64,000 nucleotides of DNA from Bradyrhizobium guangzhouense. GTDB taxonomy: Bacteria > Pseudomonadota > Alphaproteobacteria > Rhizobiales > Xanthobacteraceae. The stretch covers positions 1,488,001 through 1,552,000 of the forward strand of contig NZ_CP030053.1 in the NCBI RefSeq assembly GCF_004114955.1. Reading direction: 5' to 3'. Shown here in pieces: positions 28,382-37,051 of this stretch (positions within the stretch are counted from its first letter, which is position 1; each line of letters opens with the position of its first letter). The notes beneath the pieces are model-generated. The model was not told the DNA's origin. It saw nothing but the letters and a program-made list of their open reading frames with translations, and made no database searches. The position numbers and the translations under genes were made by a program.

Positions 28382-29602
28382 CTACGGAAGTCCCTTTGTC
28401 GCCGTGAAGGGATTGAACCCCTGCTCTGCAAGAGCAGCCCACGCAGCAGCGCCGAGATGTGGCAATCGGAAATAGAGGCGTGGCTTGGCCGGATCGGTGT
28501 CCAGCATGAACCCGGTCGGTAGCGCCCGGACATCCGTGGCATAGAACCCGCCATCCGGCGACCTCTGGGATTCGATGACTGCGATCAACGATTTTGCCTC
28601 TGCAGTCCTGCCGAGCAATTTCAACAGGAGCGCCATCTGGCTCGTCCCTTCGGTCCACACACCATCCCGGTCCTCCCCGTAAGAAAAGCCTTCGTCGACT
28701 CTCATTCGCTGTTCGGCGGTCGTAACGGCCGATGCAAATGTCCTGGCTGCTCCGGGGAGCGCCGTCAGCGGCCAGACTTGCGCATCAAGGGCTAAAATCG
28801 GATTGCGCGTGACGCCGTCTTCGGCGGTGCCTGCGGCGAAGCAGCCGCATGCCGGATCCCACATCGTATCCACGAAGCGTTCAGCAGCTGTTGCCATGTC
28901 ACGCCAGCGCGAATCGCCTGTGCGGGTTGCAAGAATGCCGAACGCGGCGGCAAGGTCAGTATTGTGTTCGGTCGATTTCCATGTCCGTAACTCGGGCGTC
29001 GGTTCGTGCCCAAACGTACCGCCCGTGAAACCGCCGGTCCCACGCCCGTCGGCCCATTGCGCGACCCAGGAGCCAAGCCGCGCTGCACCATCGCGGAATC
29101 GAGAGCCGGTGTTCGCATCGTCAATCGACAGCAACGCCAACATGGCCCATGCCATGTTACCGACGTCGCTGCCGACCTGATATCGATCCTCCAGCCATTT
29201 GTTCTGCGTGTTGTCCCACCACCCCGGAAGTTTGACAGGGCCATTCGCCACCACGCCCGCGGCGTAAGCATTCCGGAGCCGTCCATCACGCCAGGTCCGG
29301 TCGTTGTCGATGGCCCAGAGAATCGCCGCGCCGATCCGACGTGCTTTGTCTTGCTCACCACAACCGATCAATGCGATGGCGGCCACCGCATTGTCATAAA
29401 GGTATGCGGCGCCATGGAGAGGCCCCGAGTCCACGGTCGGATAGCTGGGCAAGAACAACGGCCCTGGCGGTGCCTTGTCGATCAGACCGGCGAGGTAACC
29501 GCACGCCGACGCTTCTGCCGTCGCCGGAGCCGGTCGTGGAGTGGTGACCGCAATGATCATGCAAGTCGTTAGGATCCATACGAAGGATGCTATTCGGGAC
29601 AC
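28382..29602 (-). CDS. Exported (alpha/alpha)6-barrel-like protein
   Basis: The 406-residue protein has a signal peptide (MSRIASFVWILTTCMIIAVT) and repeated helical hairpins with aromatic residues (for example YLYDNAVAAIALI, VGNMAWAMLALL, NTDLAAAFGILATRTGD). This recalls six-hairpin glycosidase or terpenoid-cyclase folds. I see no certain catalytic pair. A carbohydrate-active role is possible but unproven. Confidence 0.7.
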   Translation of the reverse strand: MSRIASFVWILTTCMIIAVTTPRPAPATAEASACGYLAGLIDKAPPGPLFLPSYPTVDSGPLHGAAYLYDNAVAAIALIGCGEQDKARRIGAAILWAIDNDRTWRDGRLRNAYAAGVVANGPVKLPGWWDNTQNKWLEDRYQVGSDVGNMAWAMLALLSIDDANTGSRFRDGAARLGSWVAQWADGRGTGGFTGGTFGHEPTPELRTWKSTEHNTDLAAAFGILATRTGDSRWRDMATAAERFVDTMWDPACGCFAAGTAEDGVTRNPILALDAQVWPLTALPGAARTFASAVTTAEQRMRVDEGFSYGEDRDGVWTEGTSQMALLLKLLGRTAEAKSLIAVIESQRSPDGGFYATDVRALPTGFMLDTDPAKPRLYFRLPHLGAAAWAALAEQGFNPFTATKGLP

Positions 29603-29632
29603 TGGTCGTTCTCCGGGTGGGCGAAGGCGCGG

Positions 29633-30064
29633 TTACCTCGTCCCCAAATCCTCCGCGAACCGCAGCAGGTAACCATCGGGGTCTTGGACCAGGAATTGCC
29701 TGTTGCCACGCTCCTCACCTGCGATCCGATACCATGCGTCGTGACACTCTCTGAAGAGAGCCCATTTGTGCTGCTTCAGTGCATCGAGAAGAGGGGCGAC
29801 GGAGCCGACGAAGATTTGAAAATTGATCCCGCGTCCCAACGGCCGCTCGAGAGGCCCGGTTTCCCAATTGCCATTTCTCTGATTGAGCATGACCTGTGCT
29901 CCCTGTAGCTCGATGTACATGAAGAGATTCTCAGGCCTTTGATAGGCAATCTGGAAGCCAAGTATATCGCACCAAAAACTCTTGCTGCGTTCCAATTCAA
30001 ATACGTCAAGTTCGGGTACAAGCCGACCAAAGCCGCCGCTAGGCAATCTATCCATTGTTCCCAT
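29633..30064 (-). CDS. VOC-superfamily protein (glyoxalase / bleomycin-resistance type)
   Basis: The 143-residue product has the two-repeat VOC fold: VPELDVFELERSKSFWCDILGF in the first half and QFLVQDPDGYLLRFAEDL at the end, the latter being the classic C-terminal bleomycin-resistance signature. It could bind a drug or a small metabolite. The ATG at 30064 is preferred, with GGAGGA about eleven bases upstream; 30055 is also possible. Confidence 0.82.
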   Translation of the reverse strand: MGTMDRLPSGGFGRLVPELDVFELERSKSFWCDILGFQIAYQRPENLFMYIELQGAQVMLNQRNGNWETGPLERPLGRGINFQIFVGSVAPLLDALKQHKWALFRECHDAWYRIAGEERGNRQFLVQDPDGYLLRFAEDLGTR

Positions 30065-30462
30065 GGCTCGGCAGTCCTCCACGCTCTTGATTCAGCGAAC
30101 CGCGGCAGGGCGCGATGCAGCTCTGGTGGGGGGCTATTATCACGGATCCTCTGCGATAGCTTCCGGCATGAGGGTGACGACCTCCCTGGCTGTCCGAGCA
30201 TTCGCTGATGAGTGCAAAGCAGAAGCCGCGGCCTCTTCGCTTCAATCGGGAAGCTTGGGTGGCATGCCGGCTAGCTGGGCCGGTCTGCAACTACGGCTTT
30301 CGGTGGCAGAGCGGGTCGCCGGTCCAAGCTCCTACCTTAGTGGCCTGGTTTGAGAATCCCCCTGGCCGCTTTTGGAATGTGACGCCCCTCACGGTTCTGG
30401 TGCGAGCCAACAGGCATACTCGCTCCGAATTCACGGCCAAACGCCGAGCAAGGAGCCGGACC
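30065..30462. other. Intergenic region, divergent
   Basis: No reliable gene. It lies between the VOC gene (minus) and a small peptide gene (plus) and should hold both promoters. Confidence 0.4.
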
Positions 30463-30639
30463 ATGGTGAGCAGCAGCAATCGCGAACTGAACTCCGCCGA
30501 ATTGGCGAATGTGAGTGGCGGCGGCATCAAAGGGGCCGTTGAGGGGGTGTGCCGTAAAGAACCAACATCTGGCGGTCAGAACGCTCCGGCCCAAATGTTT
30601 CAACAGATCTTGCAGCAACTTACCCCAAGCCAAGGTTGA
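30463..30639 (+). CDS. Small peptide with a double-glycine (bacteriocin-type) leader
   Basis: The 58-residue product starts MVSSSNRELNSAELANVSGG. The ELxxxELxxVSGG pattern is that of a leader cut by C39-type peptidase transporters during export of class II bacteriocins and microcins. The mature part would be about 37 residues after the GG, with one Cys and a Gln/Pro-rich tail (FQQILQQLTPSQG). A strong ribosome site (AAGGAG) precedes the ATG. No peptidase-transporter or immunity gene is adjacent. Confidence 0.65.
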   Translation: MVSSSNRELNSAELANVSGGGIKGAVEGVCRKEPTSGGQNAPAQMFQQILQQLTPSQG

Positions 30640-30769
30640 GCACGGCGGCGCCTCAGTCGGCGGCCTCTTTCACTCTATTCTAGGAATAGTTGCCATCGTC
30701 GTCTCACCCGAACCCGACGCCTCTACAAGAGAGACCAGTCCCATCGTCGGCACCTCGCATGTTCCTGCA

Positions 30770-32503
30770 TCATTGCGAGGATTTCGAACCGATCGGTTCG
30801 AGCGAGGTCTTGTCGAATCGCAGCTGCTTGACGCGGCCGTCGTCGATCAACATTGCATTGCACCTGTTATCGTCGGCACACACAAACTTCAGGTTTCCGA
30901 TCGGAAAGCGCGCCGAGAACGCGTCAACCCCGTCAGGCTGCAGACCGAGGTCTCCCCGTGGGGTGTGCACCATCAGCACGTCCTCGCGAACGAACACGTT
31001 ATAGATGACGCCGAGTTCTGCGCTGTAGTAGTGCCCCTCATACGCTTTGAGCCGGTCTGCGGTAGGCTTGCTGATCGTGATCCGCTTCAGAGCAAGATTG
31101 GCGCCGTTCTGGTGCAGGACCGCGCTCTGAGCCGCTCCGCCTTGTGCGACTTTGTCGAAGACGATTTCGGCGACAACGACCCTCAGGCGGAAGGCGGTGT
31201 CGGATACCGCGTACATTGGAAACGATGGCTGGCCGGTCGCGCGTGCGACGAGATGGTCATTGTCTTTGCTGATGGAAATGATGAACCCCGGTCTGAGTTC
31301 ATAGTCGCCCACGTAGGCATCGAGGATCTTGGGGTCGACCGTGACTTCCGGCTTGTCGTCAAGGGCCGGCTTGTCGGGCGCAGGCTTGAGCAACTGCTTG
31401 AGATAGATGTCGGCGATTCCAAATGAAAGCGCCGTCGGGTTCAGGTCTCCCGCGTTTGCCAGGACCACGACCGAGAAATGCTGATCCGGGAATCTGAGAA
31501 TATTGGTCCGGTAGGCGGCATCGCCGCCGGCATGCTCGACGGTCCTGAGTCCGCGATACTTTCCGATGGAGAGGCCCGATGCGTAATTGACATCCCTGCC
31601 GTTGTTGAGCTTGCCCTTCTGCTGCATATCGCCGAGAAGCATCTCGCCGCCGACGTCTCCGGTGTAGAAGTTCTCGTCCCAGCGCGCCAAGTCGCCGACC
31701 GTGGAAAACAGGCTTGAAGGTCCGACCGTCGAATAGGTGAGCGCAACGTATTGGTATTTGCCGTCCGGCTGCCGGGCGTAGGAATAGGCCCGGTCCTTGA
31801 CGATCGTGCCGTATTTGTCCTGGAAGTGTGTGTGCGACATGCCGAGAGGTTCGAAGATGCGCTCCTTCGCGAACTCCGGCAGCGCTTTGCCGGAAACCTG
31901 CTTCACGACCATCGCGAGCAACGTGTAACCGCTGTTGCTGTAGAGGAACTGGTCGCCCGGCGCGAAGTTCAACTCGGTTTGTCGAAACAGCAGGTGCGCA
32001 ATATCGTCGTCCGTGATCTCGTCGTCCAGCCGCCACCCCGCGAGCGCCAGAAGATTCCACTGGTCGCGAACGCCGCTGGTGTGGTGAAGCAGTTGGCGAA
32101 TCGTTATCGGCTTGCCGAAGTCGTGCAGCTTCGGAACATATTTGCGAACATCGTCGTCCAGAGACAGTTTTCCGTCGTGAGCGAGCAGATGGATCGCGAA
32201 GGCAGTGAACTGCTTGGAGACCGATGCCAGGTGGAATACCGTCGATGGCGTATTGGGCACGCCATACTCCAGATTGGCTGCGCCATAACCATGGCTGTAA
32301 ATGATCTTGCCGTCTTGAAGGACGGCGATGACAGCGCCGGGTGAGTTCGGTTCAGCCCATTGAGCGAATAGCTGATCGACGGCCCGCTCCATGGACACAT
32401 TGCTTGATATCGTGGAGGACGAGGGAGCCGGTTGGGCGACGACGACGGCAGGTGTTGAAAGATACAGCGCCGCAAAGACCGCCGTGACAATCCTGAAGAG
32501 CAT
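30770..32503 (-). CDS. Exported serine hydrolase, beta-lactamase/class C-like, with C-terminal extension
   Basis: The 577-residue protein has a signal peptide (MLFRIVTAVFAALYLSTPAVV) and a beta-lactamase/transpeptidase fold. The SxxK catalytic pair is in HLASVSKQF, the Tyr motif in YSNSGYTLL and the third motif in VEHAGGDAAY. About 200 residues follow as beta-rich repeats, as in several D-aminopeptidase or esterase members. Substrate unknown; acts in the periplasm. Confidence 0.88.
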   Translation of the reverse strand: MLFRIVTAVFAALYLSTPAVVVAQPAPSSSTISSNVSMERAVDQLFAQWAEPNSPGAVIAVLQDGKIIYSHGYGAANLEYGVPNTPSTVFHLASVSKQFTAFAIHLLAHDGKLSLDDDVRKYVPKLHDFGKPITIRQLLHHTSGVRDQWNLLALAGWRLDDEITDDDIAHLLFRQTELNFAPGDQFLYSNSGYTLLAMVVKQVSGKALPEFAKERIFEPLGMSHTHFQDKYGTIVKDRAYSYARQPDGKYQYVALTYSTVGPSSLFSTVGDLARWDENFYTGDVGGEMLLGDMQQKGKLNNGRDVNYASGLSIGKYRGLRTVEHAGGDAAYRTNILRFPDQHFSVVVLANAGDLNPTALSFGIADIYLKQLLKPAPDKPALDDKPEVTVDPKILDAYVGDYELRPGFIISISKDNDHLVARATGQPSFPMYAVSDTAFRLRVVVAEIVFDKVAQGGAAQSAVLHQNGANLALKRITISKPTADRLKAYEGHYYSAELGVIYNVFVREDVLMVHTPRGDLGLQPDGVDAFSARFPIGNLKFVCADDNRCNAMLIDDGRVKQLRFDKTSLEPIGSKSSQ

Positions 32504-32830
32504 GACGAGTTTCCTGATTGACGCTCAGAGTCTTCGCGGCATCAACGCGGCGATCAGAGTGCGGCAATGTTGGATATTGGTGCGCAGCTGAAGGGCCTCT
32601 CGACCATGACCATTTCAGTTCATTGCAGCACGGCGGATGCCGTTCCGTTCGACGATTATGGATGGATTTGCCGCAAAAACAACCATAAGTAGAGATCACG
32701 GATTCGTTCGATTCTCGGCCGACGGTAGCTCGGGGCGCCTCGATACGTCTGTCCCTATCGTTGGGGACAGACGCCGCCGCCGGATTTCGCTAGTCTGGCC
32801 TGGACCACTCGACAATCCAGGGAGCCCGCC
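32504..32830. other. Intergenic region, divergent
   Basis: It separates the serine hydrolase (minus) from the P450 (plus). It holds a perfect inverted repeat at 32747-32772 but no gene. Confidence 0.4.
32747..32772. promoter_or_regulatory. Perfect 9-base inverted repeat upstream of the P450 gene
   Basis: Arms GTCTGTCCC (32747-32755) and GGGACAGAC (32764-32772) are separated by eight bases and lie about 58 bases before the P450 start. The geometry fits a regulator operator (for example TetR type), although a leader hairpin is also possible. Confidence 0.55.
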
Positions 32831-34000
32831 TTGAGCACCGCGCCGCGCGTCGACATCGACCCCAAAGAATTCTGGGCCGATCCCTATCCGATGCTGGCAA
32901 AAATGCGGAAGGAGGCACCGATCGCCTTGGTGCCGCAGCTTGGCTCGACATTGCTGACCAGCCGCGACGACATCTCGATCTCCGAGAAGCAGATTGATGT
33001 ATTCTCCTCGCACCAGCCCGCCGGCCTGATGAACCGGCTGATGGGGCACAACATGATGCGCAAGGATGGCGAGGCGCATCAAATCGAGCGCCGCGCGATG
33101 TTTCCGACGGTGTCGCCGAAGACGGTGAAGGCGCACTGGACCGCGCTGTTCCAGGCCCATGCCGACCGCATTCTCGATCGTCTCGCCATCGGAAGCCGGA
33201 TCGATTTCATGCGCGATTTCGCGCTGCCGTTCTCCGGCGAGTGCCTGAAGTCGATCACAGGCCTCACCAATATCGGCTTTGCCGACATGGACGCCTGGTC
33301 GCAGGGCATGATCGAGGGCATCGCCAATTACGGCGGCGATCCCGCCGTGGAGGCGCGCTGCCATGCTGCGACGTCGGGCATCGATGCGGCGATCGACGAC
33401 ATCCTGCCGGTCATGCGGAAAAATCCGGATCAAAGCATTCTCGGCGTCCTGCTCGCCTCCGGCATGCCGATGGAAAGCGTGCGCGCCAACGTGAAACTCG
33501 CGATCTCGGGCGGCCAGAACGAGCCGCGCAAGGCGATTGCCGGCACGGTGTGGGCGCTGCTGACGCATCCCGCGCAGTTCGACCTCGTGCGCAAAGGCGA
33601 GGTGACGTGGCTGCAGGCGTTCGAGGAATATGCCCGCTGGATCTCGCCGATCGGCATGTCGCCGCGGCGCATCGCCAAGCCGTGGAGCATCCGCGACGTC
33701 TCGTTCGAGACGGACGACCGCGTGTTCCTGATGTTCGGCTCCGCCAATCGCGACGAGAAGCATTTCGAGCGCGCCGACGCGTTCGACGTGCGGCGTGACA
33801 CCTCGAAGAGCGTGGCCTTCGGCGCCGGTCCGCATTTCTGCGCCGGCGCCTTCGCCTCCCGCGCCATGATCGCCGACGTCGCGCTGCCGACAGTGTTCGC
33901 GCGTGCAAGCCGAATAGAGCTCGCCGACGACGAGCCGGTGCGGATCGGCGGCTGGGCGTTTCGGGGCCTGCAGAATCTGCCGGTGCGATGGGAGCGGTAG
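32831..34000 (+). CDS. Cytochrome P450
   Basis: The 389-residue protein has the haem loop FGAGPHFCAG with the axial Cys near residue 337 and the ExxR motif in EEYARW. The I-helix segment is ISGGQNEPRKAI, where the usual Thr of the AGxxT oxygen-binding motif is missing. Class I bacterial P450s use a separate ferredoxin and reductase, not seen next to it. The TTG at 32831 is supported by GGAGCC upstream and the MSTAPRVDIDP N-terminus. Confidence 0.92.
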   Translation: MSTAPRVDIDPKEFWADPYPMLAKMRKEAPIALVPQLGSTLLTSRDDISISEKQIDVFSSHQPAGLMNRLMGHNMMRKDGEAHQIERRAMFPTVSPKTVKAHWTALFQAHADRILDRLAIGSRIDFMRDFALPFSGECLKSITGLTNIGFADMDAWSQGMIEGIANYGGDPAVEARCHAATSGIDAAIDDILPVMRKNPDQSILGVLLASGMPMESVRANVKLAISGGQNEPRKAIAGTVWALLTHPAQFDLVRKGEVTWLQAFEEYARWISPIGMSPRRIAKPWSIRDVSFETDDRVFLMFGSANRDEKHFERADAFDVRRDTSKSVAFGAGPHFCAGAFASRAMIADVALPTVFARASRIELADDEPVRIGGWAFRGLQNLPVRWER

Positions 34001-34436
34001 CCGCGGGAGCCTATACGCCGCCAACGGATTGTGCGCGCATCTCGTCATACGCTCGGTGTCATCGCCCGGCTTGACCGGGCGATCCAGTACTCCAAGACAT
34101 TTGTGGTTGCATCGATGGGCCGCGACGTACTGGATTCTCCGCCTACGCGGGGAATGACAGCGGCGGTGATGGCAGGAGCGTCGCGCCTCGGCGGACCCAC
34201 ATCGCCACGATGCCATCCTACCCCTGTTTTGCCCGACGGGTCAACAAAAATTCGGATAATACGCATTCTCCGTTTTTGCACGCCCCGCCTACTGTGCATG
34301 GGGTTGTTTTCGCCTTTTCGAGCTGGCCGGCCGCCAAGGTTGGATCCTGAGCCATCTTTTGTCGGCGGACGATCGTACCTAAATAGAGGGACCCCGCTCC
34401 GGGGACCATGCCAATGATGTAGTGCCCCGCGATCTC
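34001..34436. other. Intergenic region with one palindromic repeat
   Basis: Apart from the repeat at 34058-34158 I see no gene. The part after about 34240 is AT-richer and precedes the flavin reductase gene. Confidence 0.45.
34058..34158. repeat. Palindromic intergenic repeat (CGCCCGGCTTGACCGGGCG type)
   Basis: Contains GCCCGGCTTGACCGGGC and a CCAGTAC/GTACTGG inverted pair, ending in GGGGAATGAC. The outer arms (starting GTCAT and ending ATGAC) close the element. Typical of dispersed Bradyrhizobium repeats. Confidence 0.65.
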
Positions 34437-34994
34437 ATGACCGAAATTCCCGTCTCGTCCGCCGATTTCCGCGGCGCCATGCGCCACCTCACCGGCGGCG
34501 TCAGTATCATCACCGCCGGGCGGGGCAAGGACATCACCGGCATGACGGTGACCTCGGTGACCTCGTTCTCGGTCGATCCGCCGACGCTGCTGGTCAGCAT
34601 CAACCGCGACGCCTCGTCCTTCCCGCTGATCCGGCGCTACGGCGCCTTCGGCGTGAACATTCTCGCGGCCGACCAGCTCGACATCGCCGAGCGTTTCGCC
34701 GGCAAGGGTGGACTGAAGGGGGCCGATCGGTTTGCAGGCGCCCAATGGGTCACGTCGGTCTCCGGCGTGCCGCTCCTGGTCGGCGCATTGTCATCCATCG
34801 ATTGCGAGGTCGAGGACATCATCGAGCGTCATTCGCACGGCATCGTCATCGGTCGCGTCAGGGATGTCAGGAATTTGACGCGCAACGCCGCGCTCGCCTA
34901 TTGGCACGGCCAGTATGTGGCGATCGACCACGAGGAGAACGCAGCCCGGCTCGTGGACGTCAGCGTCCCCGGCCGTCACGTCCACGCCAGGTAA
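34437..34994 (+). CDS. Flavin reductase (FMN-binding split-barrel, HpaC-like)
   Basis: The 185-residue protein has the flavin reductase pattern FRGAMRHLTGGVSIITAG, GMTVTSVTSFSVDPPTLLVSIN and a C-terminal ALAYWHGQY. Such enzymes supply reduced flavin to two-component monooxygenases; no partner lies next to it. The ATG at 34437 is preferred to a GTG at 34422. Confidence 0.88.
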   Translation: MTEIPVSSADFRGAMRHLTGGVSIITAGRGKDITGMTVTSVTSFSVDPPTLLVSINRDASSFPLIRRYGAFGVNILAADQLDIAERFAGKGGLKGADRFAGAQWVTSVSGVPLLVGALSSIDCEVEDIIERHSHGIVIGRVRDVRNLTRNAALAYWHGQYVAIDHEENAARLVDVSVPGRHVHAR

Positions 34995-35007
34995 GGAAGC
35001 CGAACGA

Positions 35008-35391
35008 CTAGATCGTCAGCACGGTCAGCGTGGCCGGCGTATCGATGATGACCTTGCTGTTGCGGACGCTTTGCCAGACCGCCGTGACTGGCTGCGGTGT
35101 CTGCACCAGGGGTACGCCGACGACGAGCGTGGTGGGGATGCGCCCGGTGGATTGCGGCTGAGCCTCGTTGTAGGTGAAGGTCGCCGTCACGGCCTGCACG
35201 GTATTGCCGACCTGGATGCCGAAAGTCCCGCCTGGGAAATCATTGCCCTGCGCATAGGGGTTCGGGACGTTGAGGATGACGATCGCGGTGATGCCGACGC
35301 CGCCGGGAAGGGTGACGGTCAGGCCTGGAATGGCCGACCACGAGCCTGAGCTGGTCGAGTGAGTCCCGCTGCTTTGCGCATAGAGAGTCAT
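35008..35391 (-). CDS. Beta-rich protein of unknown function
   Basis: The 127-residue protein is Thr/Ser/Val rich and appears all-beta (GLTVTLPGGVGITAIVILNVPNPY split over two strands). It has no signal peptide, Cys or known motif. It could be a small jelly-roll or fibre-like domain. Confidence 0.55.
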   Translation of the reverse strand: MTLYAQSSGTHSTSSGSWSAIPGLTVTLPGGVGITAIVILNVPNPYAQGNDFPGGTFGIQVGNTVQAVTATFTYNEAQPQSTGRIPTTLVVGVPLVQTPQPVTAVWQSVRNSKVIIDTPATLTVLTI

Positions 35392-35576
35392 GAAGTCGTC
35401 CTCCCGTTGTTTGAGCGATCATAGCAACAACAGGTTGCGCGCGGCAATCGATTTTGCCCGCGTTGCGTGTGAAGAGTGCGTGACGCCGCGGTGCGGCAGA
35501 AGGTCTGGCCGGTGGCAATTTGCCTGGTCGCGGCCTACAAGGCCTCGTCGGAGTGGGAGTGGCTCCGCCTTTTGCA

Positions 35577-35972
35577 ATGTGGTGCCAGGATTTGATCAAG
35601 CGTCTTGCAGTCTGGGCCTTCTACGCCGTCGGCGTGCTGGCGATCGCCTATCTCGCGCTCTACGCCTATGCCAGGTTTCGCGGTCAGCCGTTCGTGCCTG
35701 GCGATCCCATCCACATTTTCCGCAAGCCCGACGCGCCGAGTTATTCGTGGCGCATGCATCAGCCCTTCAGAATTGCCAGCGCCAGCGTCTGCGCGCGCGG
35801 CACGATGCTGTCGAGCTCGAGATATTCCTCCGGCGAATGGGCCAGACCGCCGACCGGTCCGACGCCGCAGATCGTCGGCGTCCCCACTGCGGCGGTGAAG
35901 CCGGAATCGGCGCAGCCGCCGGAGAACTCGCCTTGCAACGTGGTGAGCCCGGCTTGCCTCGCCGCAGCCTGA
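35577..35972 (+). CDS. Possible small membrane protein whose 3' part overlaps the M20 peptidase gene
   Basis: A 131-residue frame starts MWCQDLIKRLAVWAFYAVGV with one good transmembrane helix. The first 60 residues look protein-like (ending HIFRKPDAPSYSW), but the last 70 lie antisense to the peptidase gene and look like a shadow translation. It may be a truncated gene whose original end was lost. No clear ribosome site is seen. Confidence 0.35.
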   Translation: MWCQDLIKRLAVWAFYAVGVLAIAYLALYAYARFRGQPFVPGDPIHIFRKPDAPSYSWRMHQPFRIASASVCARGTMLSSSRYSSGEWARPPTGPTPQIVGVPTAAVKPESAQPPENSPCNVVSPACLAAA

Positions 35973-36907
35973 TAATCTTCGAACAGCGCCTTCGAGCTCT
36001 CGCTCTGCACGACAGGCACGAACTCGCCCTTGATGGTCAGCGTCGCGCTGGTGCCTGGCACGTAAGGCGTCGCAATGATGCGTTCGATCTCGGCCGTGAC
36101 GATGGCGCGATCCCTGGGATCGACATAGCGCATGTCGATCTGGCCCTCGGCATAAGGCGCCGTCGTGTTGACGGACTGGCCGCCCGAGATGAGACCGACA
36201 TTGAGCGTGATCCCCTTGGTGAGGTCGGTCAGCGCGTGGATCTGCGTGATCTTGTGCGCGAGCTCGCCGATCGCGCTGATGCCCGCGGCGAAGTTGGCGC
36301 CGGAATGCGCGGCCTTGCCGGTGATGGCCATATGCATGAAGATGCCGCCCTTGCGGCTGGTGACGACATTACCCGTGGGGCGGCCCGGCTCGGAGTTGAA
36401 CACCGCGCGCGCGGAGCGCCCCTCGCGTTCGATCACGGGCCGCGAGGAGGGCGAGCCGATCTCCTCGTCCGAGGTGATCAGCAACTTGATCGGATGCGGG
36501 TTGCCGCCGAATTTGTGGAAGGCGGTGGCCACGAAGATGTTCATGACGACGCCGGCCTTCATGTCGGCAACGCCGGGTCCATAGGCGCGCTTGTCCCTGA
36601 TCGTGAAGGGGCGCTTTCCGGCCTCGCCCTTGCCGAACACGGTGTCGCGATGTCCCATCAACAGCACCGGCTTCTCGTTGCTGCCGGGTTTGGCCACCTC
36701 GGCATGGATGGCATCGCCGAAGCTGTCGTGGCTCTCGCGCCGGAACGGAATGCCGTGCTCGGCAAAATGCCGCTCGAACCGCGCACCGACCGCATCGACG
36801 CCTTCCTTGTCGTAGGATCCGGAATCGATGTTCACGACATCGCGCAACAGATCGATCATCGCCTGCCGCTGCGACGCCAGCCATTCCGTGATTTGCGCTT
36901 CAGACAT
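35759..36907 (-). CDS. M20-family metallopeptidase, glutamate carboxypeptidase-like
   Basis: The 382-residue enzyme has the M20 zinc ligands in GHRDTVF, GVADMKAG and SDEEIGS and a later LAHSPEEYLEL histidine, plus a dimerisation domain (residues about 175-290). It resembles carboxypeptidase G2, which removes C-terminal glutamate. No signal peptide is seen, so a cytosolic dipeptidase or acyl-amino-acid hydrolase role is likely. Confidence 0.9.
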   Translation of the reverse strand: MSEAQITEWLASQRQAMIDLLRDVVNIDSGSYDKEGVDAVGARFERHFAEHGIPFRRESHDSFGDAIHAEVAKPGSNEKPVLLMGHRDTVFGKGEAGKRPFTIRDKRAYGPGVADMKAGVVMNIFVATAFHKFGGNPHPIKLLITSDEEIGSPSSRPVIEREGRSARAVFNSEPGRPTGNVVTSRKGGIFMHMAITGKAAHSGANFAAGISAIGELAHKITQIHALTDLTKGITLNVGLISGGQSVNTTAPYAEGQIDMRYVDPRDRAIVTAEIERIIATPYVPGTSATLTIKGEFVPVVQSESSKALFEDYQAAARQAGLTTLQGEFSGGCADSGFTAAVGTPTICGVGPVGGLAHSPEEYLELDSIVPRAQTLALAILKG

Positions 36908-37000
36908 GTGGTTCCTCGCGTGTTCTCGCGAGCGGTTATAGGGGCTCGCGCGGCAATGACCTAGTCGCGAGATGCGGTGCGGCCATGTCCACCCAAGAGA

Positions 37001-37028
37001 AAATGCCCGGGACCGGGCCCGGGCATTT
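37001..37028 (-). terminator. Hairpin terminator after flbD
   Basis: AAATGCCCGGG (37001-37011) and CCCGGGCATTT (37018-37028) form a perfect stem just 3' of flbD, with a TTTTCTCTT tail on the minus strand. Confidence 0.65.
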
Positions 37029-37051
37029 GCAGTCTCAGTTGGCGTGAAGTC

